Assembly: GCA_022925895.1 (NCBI GenBank)
Contig: JAKSYS010000139.1
Location: forward strand, 1-64,000
Source: Fragilaria crotonensis
Taxonomy: Eukaryota > Bacillariophyta > Fragilariophyceae > Fragilariales > Fragilariaceae
Reading direction: 5' to 3'
DNA: 64,000 bases
This document shows, in pieces, positions 43,480-52,687 of this stretch. The notes under the pieces were generated by a model. It was given only the letters and a program-made list of their open reading frames with translations. It searched no databases and was not told the DNA's origin. Numbering within the stretch: position 1 is the stretch's first letter; each line of letters begins with the position of its first letter. Made by a program: the position numbers and the translations under genes.

Positions 43480-44065
43480 ATGAGACTCGATGTGGAGGGG
43501 CAATCGCTGATCAACAACCCATACAATGGGAATGAACAATACAGCACAGCGCAAATGCTTGCGGATAAAATCTATCGAATCGCCGTCATTGGCGGCAGCC
43601 TCTACTTTTTGCATACCTGGCAAGTATACGCTACAATCTTGAGATCGCCGAAGATGAACCACGAATGGTTTAAAATCGGTTTGGCAGCCAGCGTGGGTGA
43701 GTGGAACCTGTCAAGTGTGCGAGGTCATTGAACCAAACATCGTTTCTCATCGCTATTCTCTCCCTCAATATCAAGGCCTTCTATTCATCAAAGCCTATGT
43801 CGAAATGTTTGCCGGAAAATTGAAGAAGAAAAAGGTCAACTACGAGAACTTCCCCCAGTCGACACATGCCGCCATCATTTTTATCCTTCTCTCATCGGTT
43901 GCATTTCACGCCGCACTCTGGCCTGCCTATGGTTGGAAGACTTTTGCCATTATGATTCTCGTGGGATACGGAGTGCTTCTGCAATTCTGTCTGTTGGTCC
44001 CAACCTACGTGCAGAATATTGTAGGGTTCGTCGCCATGACATTTTTCATTCAAGAATATGTATGA
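43480..44065 (+). CDS. Small multi-pass membrane protein, unknown
   Basis: Two exons, 43480-43696 and 43776-44065, joined over a 79 bp intron with donor GTGAGT and acceptor ATCAAG, give 168 aa. The join AASV-GLLFIKAY keeps the frame and completes a membrane helix. Four to five helices are expected at about residues 31-51, 64-84, 102-121, 127-147 and 149-165. Between the second and third helix is a Lys-rich cytosolic loop (KLKKKKVNYENF). The N-terminus is soluble with no signal peptide. I do not recognise the family. Confidence 0.7.
43697..43775 (+). other. Intron of the small membrane protein gene
   Basis: GTGAGT donor, CAATATCAAG acceptor, 79 bp; it keeps the frame. Confidence 0.8.
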
Positions 44066-44384
44066 GGTGGACTGGCATGCCAGGGAACTGCGGATTAGGA
44101 TTAAGGTGTAGCGATGGTTGTCCAAGGTGTTCTACTCTAGTACTCCGAGTACGTCATATGTGAATTATGTTGGTCAAATTCGATGAACAATGCGATCGTA
44201 GTTCGATCAGCATATCAACTGTCAAACAGAAAAAAATGCAGCAAATGCCATGGTGATGCCAAACATCCAATCTACTTGCATTGCCGTCGGTAAAGATAAC
44301 TAATCATAAGCAGTTTGGTCCCTTGTTTGGCTGTCCTGTAGGGAGACCGGGGCGAATAAGGATAGGGCTTGGAATGGTGACACC

Positions 44385-44815
44385 ACAACGCTCGAAGTTG
44401 GGCGTGGGTAGGTCGCGGTCACGCGGAGACGGCAGCGCAGGAGCAGGCGTTGGTGCACATGTTCCTGGAAGACAATCCAGAGCAACTTCTCGGCATTGCC
44501 AAGCGCCATCCACGTATGAGCATCTAAAACGGTCGACACAGTTGTCACAGCTATCACATAACGTATTCGTTGTTCATGATGAGAGAGAGTTACCGTCAGC
44601 AGCGAGGCACACCATACAAGCATATTGAATGAAAACCAGAGCGACAAGTACTTACCAACAAATCTTGTCATAACTGCAAGTTATCGATGGGTCAACGCTG
44701 CACGCGGAGCCTTGCGCTGGTGGGAATGCAGAGCCTGGGTACGGGCACGTAGAGACACCGCTCGAGGTCGGGCGCGGGGTTGGTCGCGGCAACGGCAGTG
44801 CAGGAGCAGCCAGTC
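44385..44815. repeat. Pair of similar GC-rich segments
   Basis: ACGCTCGAAGTTGGGCGTGG (44389 on) and ACCGCTCGAGGTCGGGCGCG (about 44757 on) start two segments of about 65 bp. Both continue with GGTCGCGG and GACGGCAG/AACGGCAG, then CAGGAGCAG. The offset is about 370 bp. Confidence 0.6.
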
Positions 44816-45957
44816 AACAATGGCCTCTGCTTGTTGTAATGGAAATAATGCTGGTGGCAAGGCATTGCCTAAACTTCTCACATGACAGATTTCTGACAAG
44901 ATCCAGATTGAATAAGACTGCTGCCTTGTATTGACATCACCTGGAAGGAAAATCTGTTTGGCATCTCCAACAGTTTTGTATGTCAATCATCAAGTCAACA
45001 TTGATCCTCCTCACCAAGAATATTGCGTTCTATCTGGATACAGGAGGCCTTAGGGAATGTGAAGCAATGTGGAGGCCCAAGTTCTAATTTCTGTATAACT
45101 TGACGCCTACCAGCTACTACTGGATCACAAGAAGAAAAGCTTATGGTGTAAAGGGAGTTGCAAGGGTGGTTGGATGGATACCTTATGATTCTGATTAGAC
45201 TGAAATAGTACTACCATGGGGGAGATGGCATAGTTTTCACAAGCAACAATTGTTCTGAGTCCACTACTTGCTTGCAACCATGTGCACCTGCTGGGTAAAT
45301 TAATAGCACATTATGTATAGTTTAATCTGCATGGATTGTCAATAACAAATTCAGATTGACCATCATGATGGCCAACACCATTTTTGCGTAGTCAGCGGTA
45401 ATTTCTCTGCACGTTGGTGGATTGAGGCAAGAAGTGCCAGGGTTAATGAACCCCATGGCCCCGGGTCACTACTAGATGTGTGACTATCCTTAATAGTTTC
45501 TATGATACACTGTAGATCTATAACAAAGCTCGATAGCTGTCGATGCTCAATCGAGAACGGAGATGGCTTCTTCAAACCGATACTCTACAACGAAATATGC
45601 TCCTACGAGTACTGGTACTGTACTCCAGTATCGACGATCCACTATGCTTACTGTTTTACGGTATTCCGTACAGTGCCAAACTCCCAGCTAATAGGGGGCT
45701 TCGGTCCGAAGCGAAGATAGCTAAATTTCTCCTATCCCGGTCCAATCAATCCACAAGATCGTACCGGCATGAATACAAGTACCGGTACAAGTAGAGTACA
45801 GCATGATCCGACTGCGATGGACTGGCCTTGGTACAATGTTGTACTGGAGTATGTATGTACTCCTACCGGTACTGTAGTGTTCATAATTTTATCATCTTGG
45901 CTGTGGAAAACACCGACGAATTGGGTCGAGTCCCCATCCAAACAGATATCCAGTCTG

Positions 45958-46034
45958 TGGCGTTCGGCATTCGGCATTCGGCATTCGGCATCCGGCATGG
46001 GCAGGAGTCAGGAGTCAGGAGTCAGGAGTCGGAG
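45958..46034. repeat. Two adjacent 7 bp microsatellites
   Basis: About five GGCATTC-type units are followed, after a short GGGC break, by four AGGAGTC units. Both have a period of seven. Confidence 0.85.
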
Positions 46035-46268
46035 GCTGCGAAGGGTTGCATGGTGATTGTGCGCTGCATGATGGGCTTGATGGGGATTCCTTGCACTCGA
46101 CAATACTCACGATCGATACCACCACATAGCTTATAGCCCTACATACCCTGTCATCGATGCGACGATCACAAGAACATTGGTTGGTCTGTGGTAGGCTCTT
46201 TCTCTGTTCACAGGAAGGTGTGATCGCCACATCCAACACATCCTCACTGTCATTTCGGTAGCCAGTCC

Positions 46269-47786
46269 ATGCGACTGTCGGCCGCTCTCTTCGCCCTTTG
46301 TATGATTGGAGCAACCAAGAGTTTTCTTGTTCGGCATTCTATACGCCGTTCCACGACGTTATTCCAGCACATGTCTTCCGCGTCGTCGTCGACGTCAAGT
46401 TCGGGAACCATTCCACCTGACAATGTACTCTCCAGCAACCTCATCATTATCATTGCCGGTCCTACTGGTGTTGGGAAAAGTGATATAGCCGCAAAGATAT
46501 GTGCGGATCACCGAGGTGTGATTGTGTCGGCAGATTCTGTGCAGGCATATCGCGGCGTTCAAATTGGAGCCAACAAACCGACACCGGAGGAACGTGCTGA
46601 AACGCCACATTTGCTGGTGGATATGGTAGATGCCTCAGAACAATACAACGCGGCTGACTGGAGACGAGACGCTCTGACGTGCATGGAATTGTTGCTCAAC
46701 AAGGATCCTACTGACTTGGGCAATCCTAATTTTGATCGCCTCCAGAAGGAGATTTCTGATGCCAGGCTCCTCAAGGGATACGATCACAAGTCTGCAATAC
46801 TTCCCGTCGTTGTAGGTGGGACCATGATGTACCTCCAATGGCTGGTGCATGGACGACCCGATGCTTCCCGTCCGACGGATCTTGCAATCCAGAAAGCGCA
46901 CGAAAAAATTGAATACTTTCAAGCTCAAGAATCCAACGGTTGGGAGAAAGCCATTAAGTATGTGTCGGCATTAAACCCAATTTTTGAGACTCGCGTTGAA
47001 TCTTTGTGCGGACGAGATTGGTACCGGCTGCGACGAACCATGGAGATCGCGTATACTGCGCTGGAGCAAGAAGACAATACAGCTCTGATCGAATCCTTGT
47101 ACAGCGGCGAGCGAGAAGGCGGTCTTGCAACGTTTGGCTATGATGTTCGTTGTTTCTTTGTTTGCCCTGACGATCGGATGAACCATACAGTGATTGTTGA
47201 TCAACGGTGCGAAGAAATGATTTTGCGGGGACTCCTGCGAGAGACTACGGATTTGGCAGTGTCCGACACTCTGCCCGAAATGGCTACAAAGGCGATCGGT
47301 TATCGTCAAGTCTTAGACTACTTGAAACGACCCGACCGAAAACCTGGAGACGTTGACGCCTTTGACGCATTCCTCAATGACTTTACGACTGCGACACGAC
47401 GTTATGCCAAAAAGCAAATGCAATGGTTCCGAAAAGACAATGCGTTTGCCTTTGTTCCAGTATCTCTCCAAACCACGAAAGAGGAACGTGTTGAAATCGC
47501 GGCGTCAAGGATTTCCGACTTGTGCCGAATGTCTCGAAAGGACTATGAAACAGAGCTACTGCCCAACGACTCTCTCAACAATGTGCCGGCGTCGTTCCAA
47601 GCAAGACAAGTGAACGAGCTTCAAGGGAAAAAGATGAAGTTTTATCAATTTCAGAGGTACAAATTGAAGAAGGGATCCCCTGAGTTTGAGTGTTTGCTTA
47701 AAGAAGCGGATGAGTGTGGTGTCAGACTTGAGGCGCACTTTGAACAGAAGTCATTCATCGACGAGAAGAGACCCAGGCTTCTCTAG
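46269..47786 (+). CDS. miaA: tRNA dimethylallyltransferase, probably plastid-targeted
   Basis: The enzyme transfers a dimethylallyl group to N6 of A37 in tRNAs that read codons starting with U. The P-loop AGPTGVGKS (63-71), SADSVQAYRG, and a KPTPEERAETPHLLVD segment are family hallmarks. GGTMMYLQWLVHG, the DWYRLRRTMEIAY block and the later YAKKQMQWFRKD block follow. The first 20 residues form a signal peptide ending ATKSF, as in diatom plastid proteins, so this is probably the organellar copy. The full length of 505 aa includes a C-terminal extension of about 80 residues without known domain. The single exon is intact. Confidence 0.92.
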   Translation: MRLSAALFALCMIGATKSFLVRHSIRRSTTLFQHMSSASSSTSSSGTIPPDNVLSSNLIIIIAGPTGVGKSDIAAKICADHRGVIVSADSVQAYRGVQIGANKPTPEERAETPHLLVDMVDASEQYNAADWRRDALTCMELLLNKDPTDLGNPNFDRLQKEISDARLLKGYDHKSAILPVVVGGTMMYLQWLVHGRPDASRPTDLAIQKAHEKIEYFQAQESNGWEKAIKYVSALNPIFETRVESLCGRDWYRLRRTMEIAYTALEQEDNTALIESLYSGEREGGLATFGYDVRCFFVCPDDRMNHTVIVDQRCEEMILRGLLRETTDLAVSDTLPEMATKAIGYRQVLDYLKRPDRKPGDVDAFDAFLNDFTTATRRYAKKQMQWFRKDNAFAFVPVSLQTTKEERVEIAASRISDLCRMSRKDYETELLPNDSLNNVPASFQARQVNELQGKKMKFYQFQRYKLKKGSPEFECLLKEADECGVRLEAHFEQKSFIDEKRPRLL

Positions 47787-48615
47787 GGTGCTGTATTTGT
47801 CGTTAGATTGAAATTCGAGATCGAACGAGCGAAGGGCATTCTCAGCAGTGGGGTTGTGTTGTTGGTTGTACAAATATCAGATTTTCCCACACGACTCGTA
47901 GCGCCTCGTCGAAGCTCATCCCTTAAACCGTTTGAGACGCTGCAACAATTTGTTAACACTTTCGGCAGCACATCACACACTATGGGCAGAGACTCCCCCC
48001 GTTGAAGAATGCCACAAATTCGAATTGCTTTCAGTGATTAATTACAGATAATTATTCCCAGGTTGTCCTCCAGGGCCATGAAACCACAGCATCCTTGTCT
48101 CTGTACCTCCCTCGTTAGCACCACAATACAAGGTACGGAGTGCACTTGAAGCTTGGTGCTTGCAGTAGTAGTCATGAAAAACTACGATTCTCGTTCAAGA
48201 TCTTTGACCCTATTCCCTATTCCGACACATTCTCGAACTCTTGTGACCTCAGAATAAGTTGATGTGTGAGTTGTGTCCCATGAAACGGTACTTGTACATG
48301 TACATATGTCACAGGTCACAGGTGCTCACAGGTACTGTACTAGTATCGGAGTACAATACAAGGGCACTGCGAGTTCACTATTCTGTACCAGGACCCAGGA
48401 ACTATACTTTACGCAGCATTCGATCATGTATGCTATTTTTATATGTTCTCTACAATATTCATATCAAAGATCCATCGTTCTCTGAATCTCGCTTGACGCA
48501 CCATTCGCACAACGGTATCAACACTTCAAACTTCAAACAATTGTATCATACCGCCCGTCGTACACGTGAAACCACGTTACACTGTACCAAGGACTATCTC
48601 TGCCTCGGAATCGAG
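47787..48615. other. Intergenic, upstream of SWEET
   Basis: No gene is supported. The frame of the SWEET gene is open back to 48259, but the N-terminal 119 codons look non-coding and cross GTAC-rich sequence. Confidence 0.5.
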
Positions 48616-49362
48616 ATGATCCGAAACGATTCCACAGCCTTTGTGCAAGCAGCCGCCGCAGCAGCCGCTTCATCTGCCAACATAGCCACTCGCAGTAGTC
48701 CCATCATGTCGTCCGCAATTGAACTGTGCGGGCAAGTGGCACCCATGGCCGCGATTGCTGTCTTTATGGCACCCTTTCCAACTATGCTTCAGATTCGACG
48801 TGATCGCTCCGTGGGAGATTATCCACTCCTTCCATACTCGACCATGATTGCAAGCACCTTCGTTTGGGTTGCATACGGTATTCTCAAGGGAGAGTCCAAG
48901 GTTTGGTTTCCAAACGGTGTGGGTCTGGCGTTTGGTCTCGTCTACTTTCTCAATTTCATTCGGTTCTGTCCACCCAAGTCGTCCACCCTCCCCGGCACAG
49001 TTTTACAGCATATGCAGGGTACTTCGGCAATGATTGCTTTGTGCCTTGCGATCTCTGCATTTGCAGGAGCTCCCATGGTTGGAAATTTGGGTGTCATCTT
49101 GTGTGTTCTAATGTTTGGCTCACCCTTGGCAGCACTCAAGGTTGTCCTTCAAACCCGTTCTGCGAAAGCCATCCCACTCCCATTCACGCTTGCATCCGTG
49201 CTCAATTGCCTCCTCTGGTCCATCACTGGTCTCTTTGATATGCATGACTACGCTATTTATGTTCCTAATCTGTTGGGACTGTCCTTCGGCTTGGCGCAAG
49301 TGGCGTTGAAGCTACTCTACGGGTCAGGCAGTTTGGACGACAAGTTACCGCTCATCGCTTAA
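48616..49362 (+). CDS. SWEET-family sugar transporter
   Basis: SWEETs are seven-helix uniporters for sugars, built of two three-helix MtN3 repeats. From Met 48616 (MIRNDSTAF) the protein has 248 aa. The first repeat shows VAPMAAIAVFMAPFPTMLQI, RSVGDYPLLPY and WVAYGILKG; the second shows GSPLAALKVVLQTRSAKAIP, LPFTLASVLNCLLWSITGLF and VPNLLGLSFGLAQVAL. The Pro and Asn residues of the pore (LPY, PNGVGLAFG, PNLLGLSFG) are in place. The N-terminus is Ala/Ser-rich and soluble. The last 11 bases of the CDS overlap the end of the syntaxin CDS on the other strand. Confidence 0.93.
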   Translation: MIRNDSTAFVQAAAAAAASSANIATRSSPIMSSAIELCGQVAPMAAIAVFMAPFPTMLQIRRDRSVGDYPLLPYSTMIASTFVWVAYGILKGESKVWFPNGVGLAFGLVYFLNFIRFCPPKSSTLPGTVLQHMQGTSAMIALCLAISAFAGAPMVGNLGVILCVLMFGSPLAALKVVLQTRSAKAIPLPFTLASVLNCLLWSITGLFDMHDYAIYVPNLLGLSFGLAQVALKLLYGSGSLDDKLPLIA

Positions 49363-50512
49363 TTGTATTAAAGAATAGCAACAAGAATGCCATGAATACC
49401 ACCACGGTCGCCATGTAATGCCGAGATTTCTTGGTGCGCTCCGCGGCGTCCACCAAGTGATCGTGGCCCTTCTCAACGTTCTTCTTCGATTGGACTGTTG
49501 TTTCGTGGATGTTTGTGATTTCCGTCTGCTGTTCCGACACGAGGTTTGAAAATTGCGCCAATAGGGCCGTGATTTCTGTCATGCGCGCCTCAACTTGTTG
49601 GACCGAGTCTAAATCGTTTTGTAATGTTGCCGTCAAGACCAATGCTTCGTGTTGCAACATGTTGTTGTAGTCTTCGTCTTCTTCTTTCGGAGGTTTCGAC
49701 GGTAGGTAAGGTAGAAGTTGCTCCACTCCTTCAATATGCCCCACCGGAACCACGACGTCAGAATTCTGCCTCGGCATCTTCGATGGCGGAGGAGCTTGAG
49801 GTCGTCTCCGTCTCAAGATGGATATCGGTCGCTGAAATTCCTGGTTCGACAAGTCGTTCCCCAGTTGGTACGTATCTAGAAAGTCATAAGCTGGAGACGG
49901 TCGAGGTGCTTTTGGAAGAAAACGCAGTTCTTGGTCATCCTCTTCGTCGTCTGTCGGGTTCAATCTGTTGACTAGTCGACATTGGAGAGGGTTCTCCCAC
50001 AGCGCCATGACCGGACGGGCTCGGTGCTTTTGAAGCTTTGCAAATGGATTGGCAATTTCTTCTTTTAATGTCGCCATCAGGTAGCTAACAATTCCTGCAC
50101 AATGCTGAACATAATCTCGATTCGACGACGAGATCGCTTGTTGCAGCGAATCAATCTGATTTGCAGTGGTTGCCACGAATGACAGAATGGTAGATTCCAA
50201 CAACGAGGCTTCGTCTCCCGCATTAGGCTGAAGGTAGGAATCCTTCTTTCGTCTTATGATATCAATGATGTTGTTGAGACTGGCGTTGATATGATTGGCA
50301 TTTTCCATCCAGGCATCTGTGATGCGCTCGTCGGATTCCTCCTGTGCATCGTCGTCGTTGTCAAGCAAACTAACGAGGACGATATCTCCGTCCTCTTTCT
50401 TTTCTTCATCGTCGTCTTCCGAAAGATTGTACCCCAGTGCCAAACTGCAGCATTGCTGCCATTCATGTCTCAAATCATAAAAGCTTGGCGCCGTGTGCGT
50501 CATTGCAGTCAT
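49352..50512 (-). CDS. Qa-SNARE, syntaxin-18/Ufe1-like
   Basis: Syntaxin 18 (Ufe1) is the ER Qa-SNARE that receives COPI vesicles from the Golgi. From Met at 50512 the protein has 386 aa. An N-terminal APSFYDLRHEWQQC segment and helices suited to a regulatory domain come first. A long acidic/Pro-rich linker follows. The SNARE helix runs from LQNDLDSVQQVEARMTEI through LVSEQQTEI (zero-layer Gln) to VDAAERTKKS. The protein ends in one membrane helix and a short tail (FMAFLLLFFNTIKR). In-frame ATGs at 50587 and 50503 are alternatives. It stands head to head with the Qbc-SNARE gene, 473 bp apart. Confidence 0.85.
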   Translation of the reverse strand: MTAMTHTAPSFYDLRHEWQQCCSLALGYNLSEDDDEEKKEDGDIVLVSLLDNDDDAQEESDERITDAWMENANHINASLNNIIDIIRRKKDSYLQPNAGDEASLLESTILSFVATTANQIDSLQQAISSSNRDYVQHCAGIVSYLMATLKEEIANPFAKLQKHRARPVMALWENPLQCRLVNRLNPTDDEEDDQELRFLPKAPRPSPAYDFLDTYQLGNDLSNQEFQRPISILRRRRPQAPPPSKMPRQNSDVVVPVGHIEGVEQLLPYLPSKPPKEEDEDYNNMLQHEALVLTATLQNDLDSVQQVEARMTEITALLAQFSNLVSEQQTEITNIHETTVQSKKNVEKGHDHLVDAAERTKKSRHYMATVVVFMAFLLLFFNTIKR

Positions 50513-50985
50513 GACGATGGTGGCGTGCTTCGTTGATCGTGACTGTAGACTGTAACAGACTGTCCTGTCGTTGAGCACATGGAGCATTTTATGTTCACGT
50601 AAAGCACACGAAGGATGAGGCTATGCATGCTACCGGTACTTGTACCAGTGCAGCCCATTACATGTCTTGTACGAGGGATGCCTCGTACTACAGTACAAGG
50701 AAGGGTACTGTACCATCAGTCGCCCGCCGGTGCTCGTATGAAAGACACGAAACACAAACAGTGGACAGTGCGTACTACCATACTCCGAGTCAGTACCTCT
50801 GGTACAAAAGTACGGAGTACTTGTTGCACCCGAAAAATCTGAGAAAGTCGAGACACGTGCGCAAGCATTTTTCGTTCCGACCGAGTCGTACAAACGAAAA
50901 CGAAGGATTCGAGCGCTGTCAACCGCCCCACGATTCGTCCCAACGTTCAACAGCGCTCGAAAGTCACTTTCAAAAAGTAGTGACC
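50513..50985. promoter_or_regulatory. Shared region between two divergent SNARE genes
   Basis: Only 473 bp separate the chosen start codons, so the two SNAREs likely share a bidirectional promoter. GTAC words are dense at 50635-50830. The plus frame is open back to 50623, but the ACCATGG context at 50986 marks the better start. Confidence 0.45.
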
Positions 50986-52203
50986 ATGGAGGAAATAACA
51001 AGAAAGCGACATGAGTTCCCCGAGCAGTACTTGGAAGCCCAACGAGCTGCGGTGGAAGCAGTTGACGTAGGGAGAGCAACGCTAATGGCCGCCGAATGCC
51101 AGGGCGAACAGCTGCGAAATGCTGATCGTATGGCGGACGAGACGAATTACATTCTCGATCGGTCCACTCGAATCCTCAAGGGCATGACTTGGACAGGATG
51201 GGTGCAAAACATGTTCACGCCAGATGCGAAGGCCCCACTTGTGGAAAAACCAACGCCCATGGAGGACATTCCTCCGTTTGCCAAAAAAGCAGCTCAGAGT
51301 ATTCAGAATTACCAAGCCAATTTGACAGTCCTTGAATCATGTGACACGGTGGAACAACGACAAACGTGCAAAGTCATATGCAACAATATGTTTGAACTGG
51401 CAGAGACGGAGGTCAATCGGCTGTTAGCAGAGGACAACAACCCACAGGTGGTGCAGCAGCTCTCGCAGCGACTATCGAAGTTACGTCAACTTCAAAAGGA
51501 CGTCATTCAGAGACAACTTGAAGAGCAACAAAAATCGATGCAAGTGACGTCTGCTTCAACACCACAGCAAACAAGTCTGTCGAAGTTACAAGATGAGCAC
51601 TTGGATGTCTTGGCGTCCAATCTTAGCGAACTCAGCGTGATGGCAACCTCACTCAATGAACAATTCTCTATGCACAACAACCTCATGGCGTCTTTGGAAG
51701 ACAAAGCGGATGATATGCATGAGAAAACACGAGCTGTGACAAGGAGAGCCGATCGATTGACGCAGAAAAAGAGTTGGACGCCGCCTAAGAAGGTGTTTGA
51801 GAAATGGATATCGATCCAACACCTTGATTCTGGACGATATCTTTCGACGGATCTAAACGGAAACCTCTTACTTCTTGACACTTTTCATCCGGAAAAATGT
51901 GTTTACGGAGTTTGGATGCGGAAGAGTGGTGTGTTTGGGTTGAAGAATAAGTATTCAAGTCGATTTCTGGGCCAATCCATGTTTGGCTCCCTGGTATGTT
52001 CTGCATCGTCCTTTGGACAACGAGAAGAGTGGCAAGCGGATGAAAACTGGGAAAAATCGAGACTGTTGATTGCGTCTGCTGGCTGGGGCAACGGGGGCTA
52101 TCTTAAAGTTAGGCAGCGGGATGGAGCGCTCCAAATTGTGGACAAGACCCAGGCTGATTTGTGGTGCCTACCGGAAGTGCTCGGTGAGTTGAGGCGGCCA
52201 TGA
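50986..52203 (+). CDS. SNAP-25-like Qbc-SNARE with C-terminal beta-trefoil-like domain
   Basis: Qbc-SNAREs supply two of the four helices of a fusion complex. From ATG 50986 (perfect ACCATGG context) the protein has 405 aa. The Qb helix covers about residues 20-75, with AAECQGEQL (zero-layer Gln39) and MADETNYILDRSTRIL. The linker ends in a second helix, Qc, about 200-258, with ATSLNEQFSMHNNL (Gln226) and KADDMHEKT. After KKSWTPPKK a beta-rich domain of about 130 residues begins: WISIQHLDSGRYLSTD, then VFGLKNKYSSRFLG, then GYLKVRQRDGALQIVDK. The repeated pattern of hydrophobic strand, short turn, G-R-Y/F-L resembles a fascin-type beta-trefoil. I see no Cys-rich palmitoylation patch in the linker, so membrane binding may rest on the extra domain. 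Confidence 0.8.
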   Translation: MEEITRKRHEFPEQYLEAQRAAVEAVDVGRATLMAAECQGEQLRNADRMADETNYILDRSTRILKGMTWTGWVQNMFTPDAKAPLVEKPTPMEDIPPFAKKAAQSIQNYQANLTVLESCDTVEQRQTCKVICNNMFELAETEVNRLLAEDNNPQVVQQLSQRLSKLRQLQKDVIQRQLEEQQKSMQVTSASTPQQTSLSKLQDEHLDVLASNLSELSVMATSLNEQFSMHNNLMASLEDKADDMHEKTRAVTRRADRLTQKKSWTPPKKVFEKWISIQHLDSGRYLSTDLNGNLLLLDTFHPEKCVYGVWMRKSGVFGLKNKYSSRFLGQSMFGSLVCSASSFGQREEWQADENWEKSRLLIASAGWGNGGYLKVRQRDGALQIVDKTQADLWCLPEVLGELRRP

Positions 52204-52687
52204 ATGTTAGCGTGATTTGTAGAGGCAAGCACCAGCAATATGGTTGCAAATTAGGCAGTCAACTCGCGTCGACGACGTGCAGACTTGCATTGAAAACGCC
52301 ATCTTGGCTGTTGGGCCTATATCATGCATGCTTCTCTACATAGGACAAGATCTCTCGGGCGTGGTCTTACCACCCACCTTGTACTGTAGCACACCTACTG
52401 GCGGTAGCAAATCACAGTAGAGTCAGAATGTACGAGATCTATTGCTGAGGAAAGCGTACAAGTACTTGCTCTTGTACGTGTTACTAACCCAACTTTACCA
52501 TACTTGTACTTCGGTAGTAGAAGACAACGATACATGTGTATGTGCCAGTAAACAGCGTCTTGTTTCGCCCGGTTTGGGGTACCAAGACACCACTCGTCTT
52601 CAGCCCTCCGCACCCCTTCATTTTTTTTCGTTGGTCGACACACCTCTCGCACCGATCATCAGATTGGGTCGAATACTTACCTGCACG
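52204..52687. other. Intergenic between Qbc-SNARE and Pol5 genes
   Basis: No gene is seen. The frame of the downstream gene is open back to 52442, but the upstream codons look non-coding. Confidence 0.5.

Larger units (their letters stand above)
44066..46268. other. Intergenic with local duplication and simple repeats
   Basis: No gene is supported. GC-rich segments at 44385-44455 and 44755-44815 resemble each other. GTAC words are dense at 45.6-45.9 kb, and two 7 bp repeats follow at 45958-46034. Confidence 0.5.

Noticed and set aside
43066-43662. 198-codon open frame on the minus strand
   Set aside because: It overlaps exon 1 of the well-supported small membrane protein gene and has no domain or good start context.
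48259-48615. N-terminal extension of the SWEET protein by 119 residues
   Set aside because: The extra codons cross GTAC-rich intergenic sequence and give no signal or domain; SWEET proteins start close to the first helix.
50623-50985. N-terminal extension of the Qbc-SNARE
   Set aside because: Cys/Tyr-rich random-looking sequence; the ACCATGG at 50986 fits the family start.
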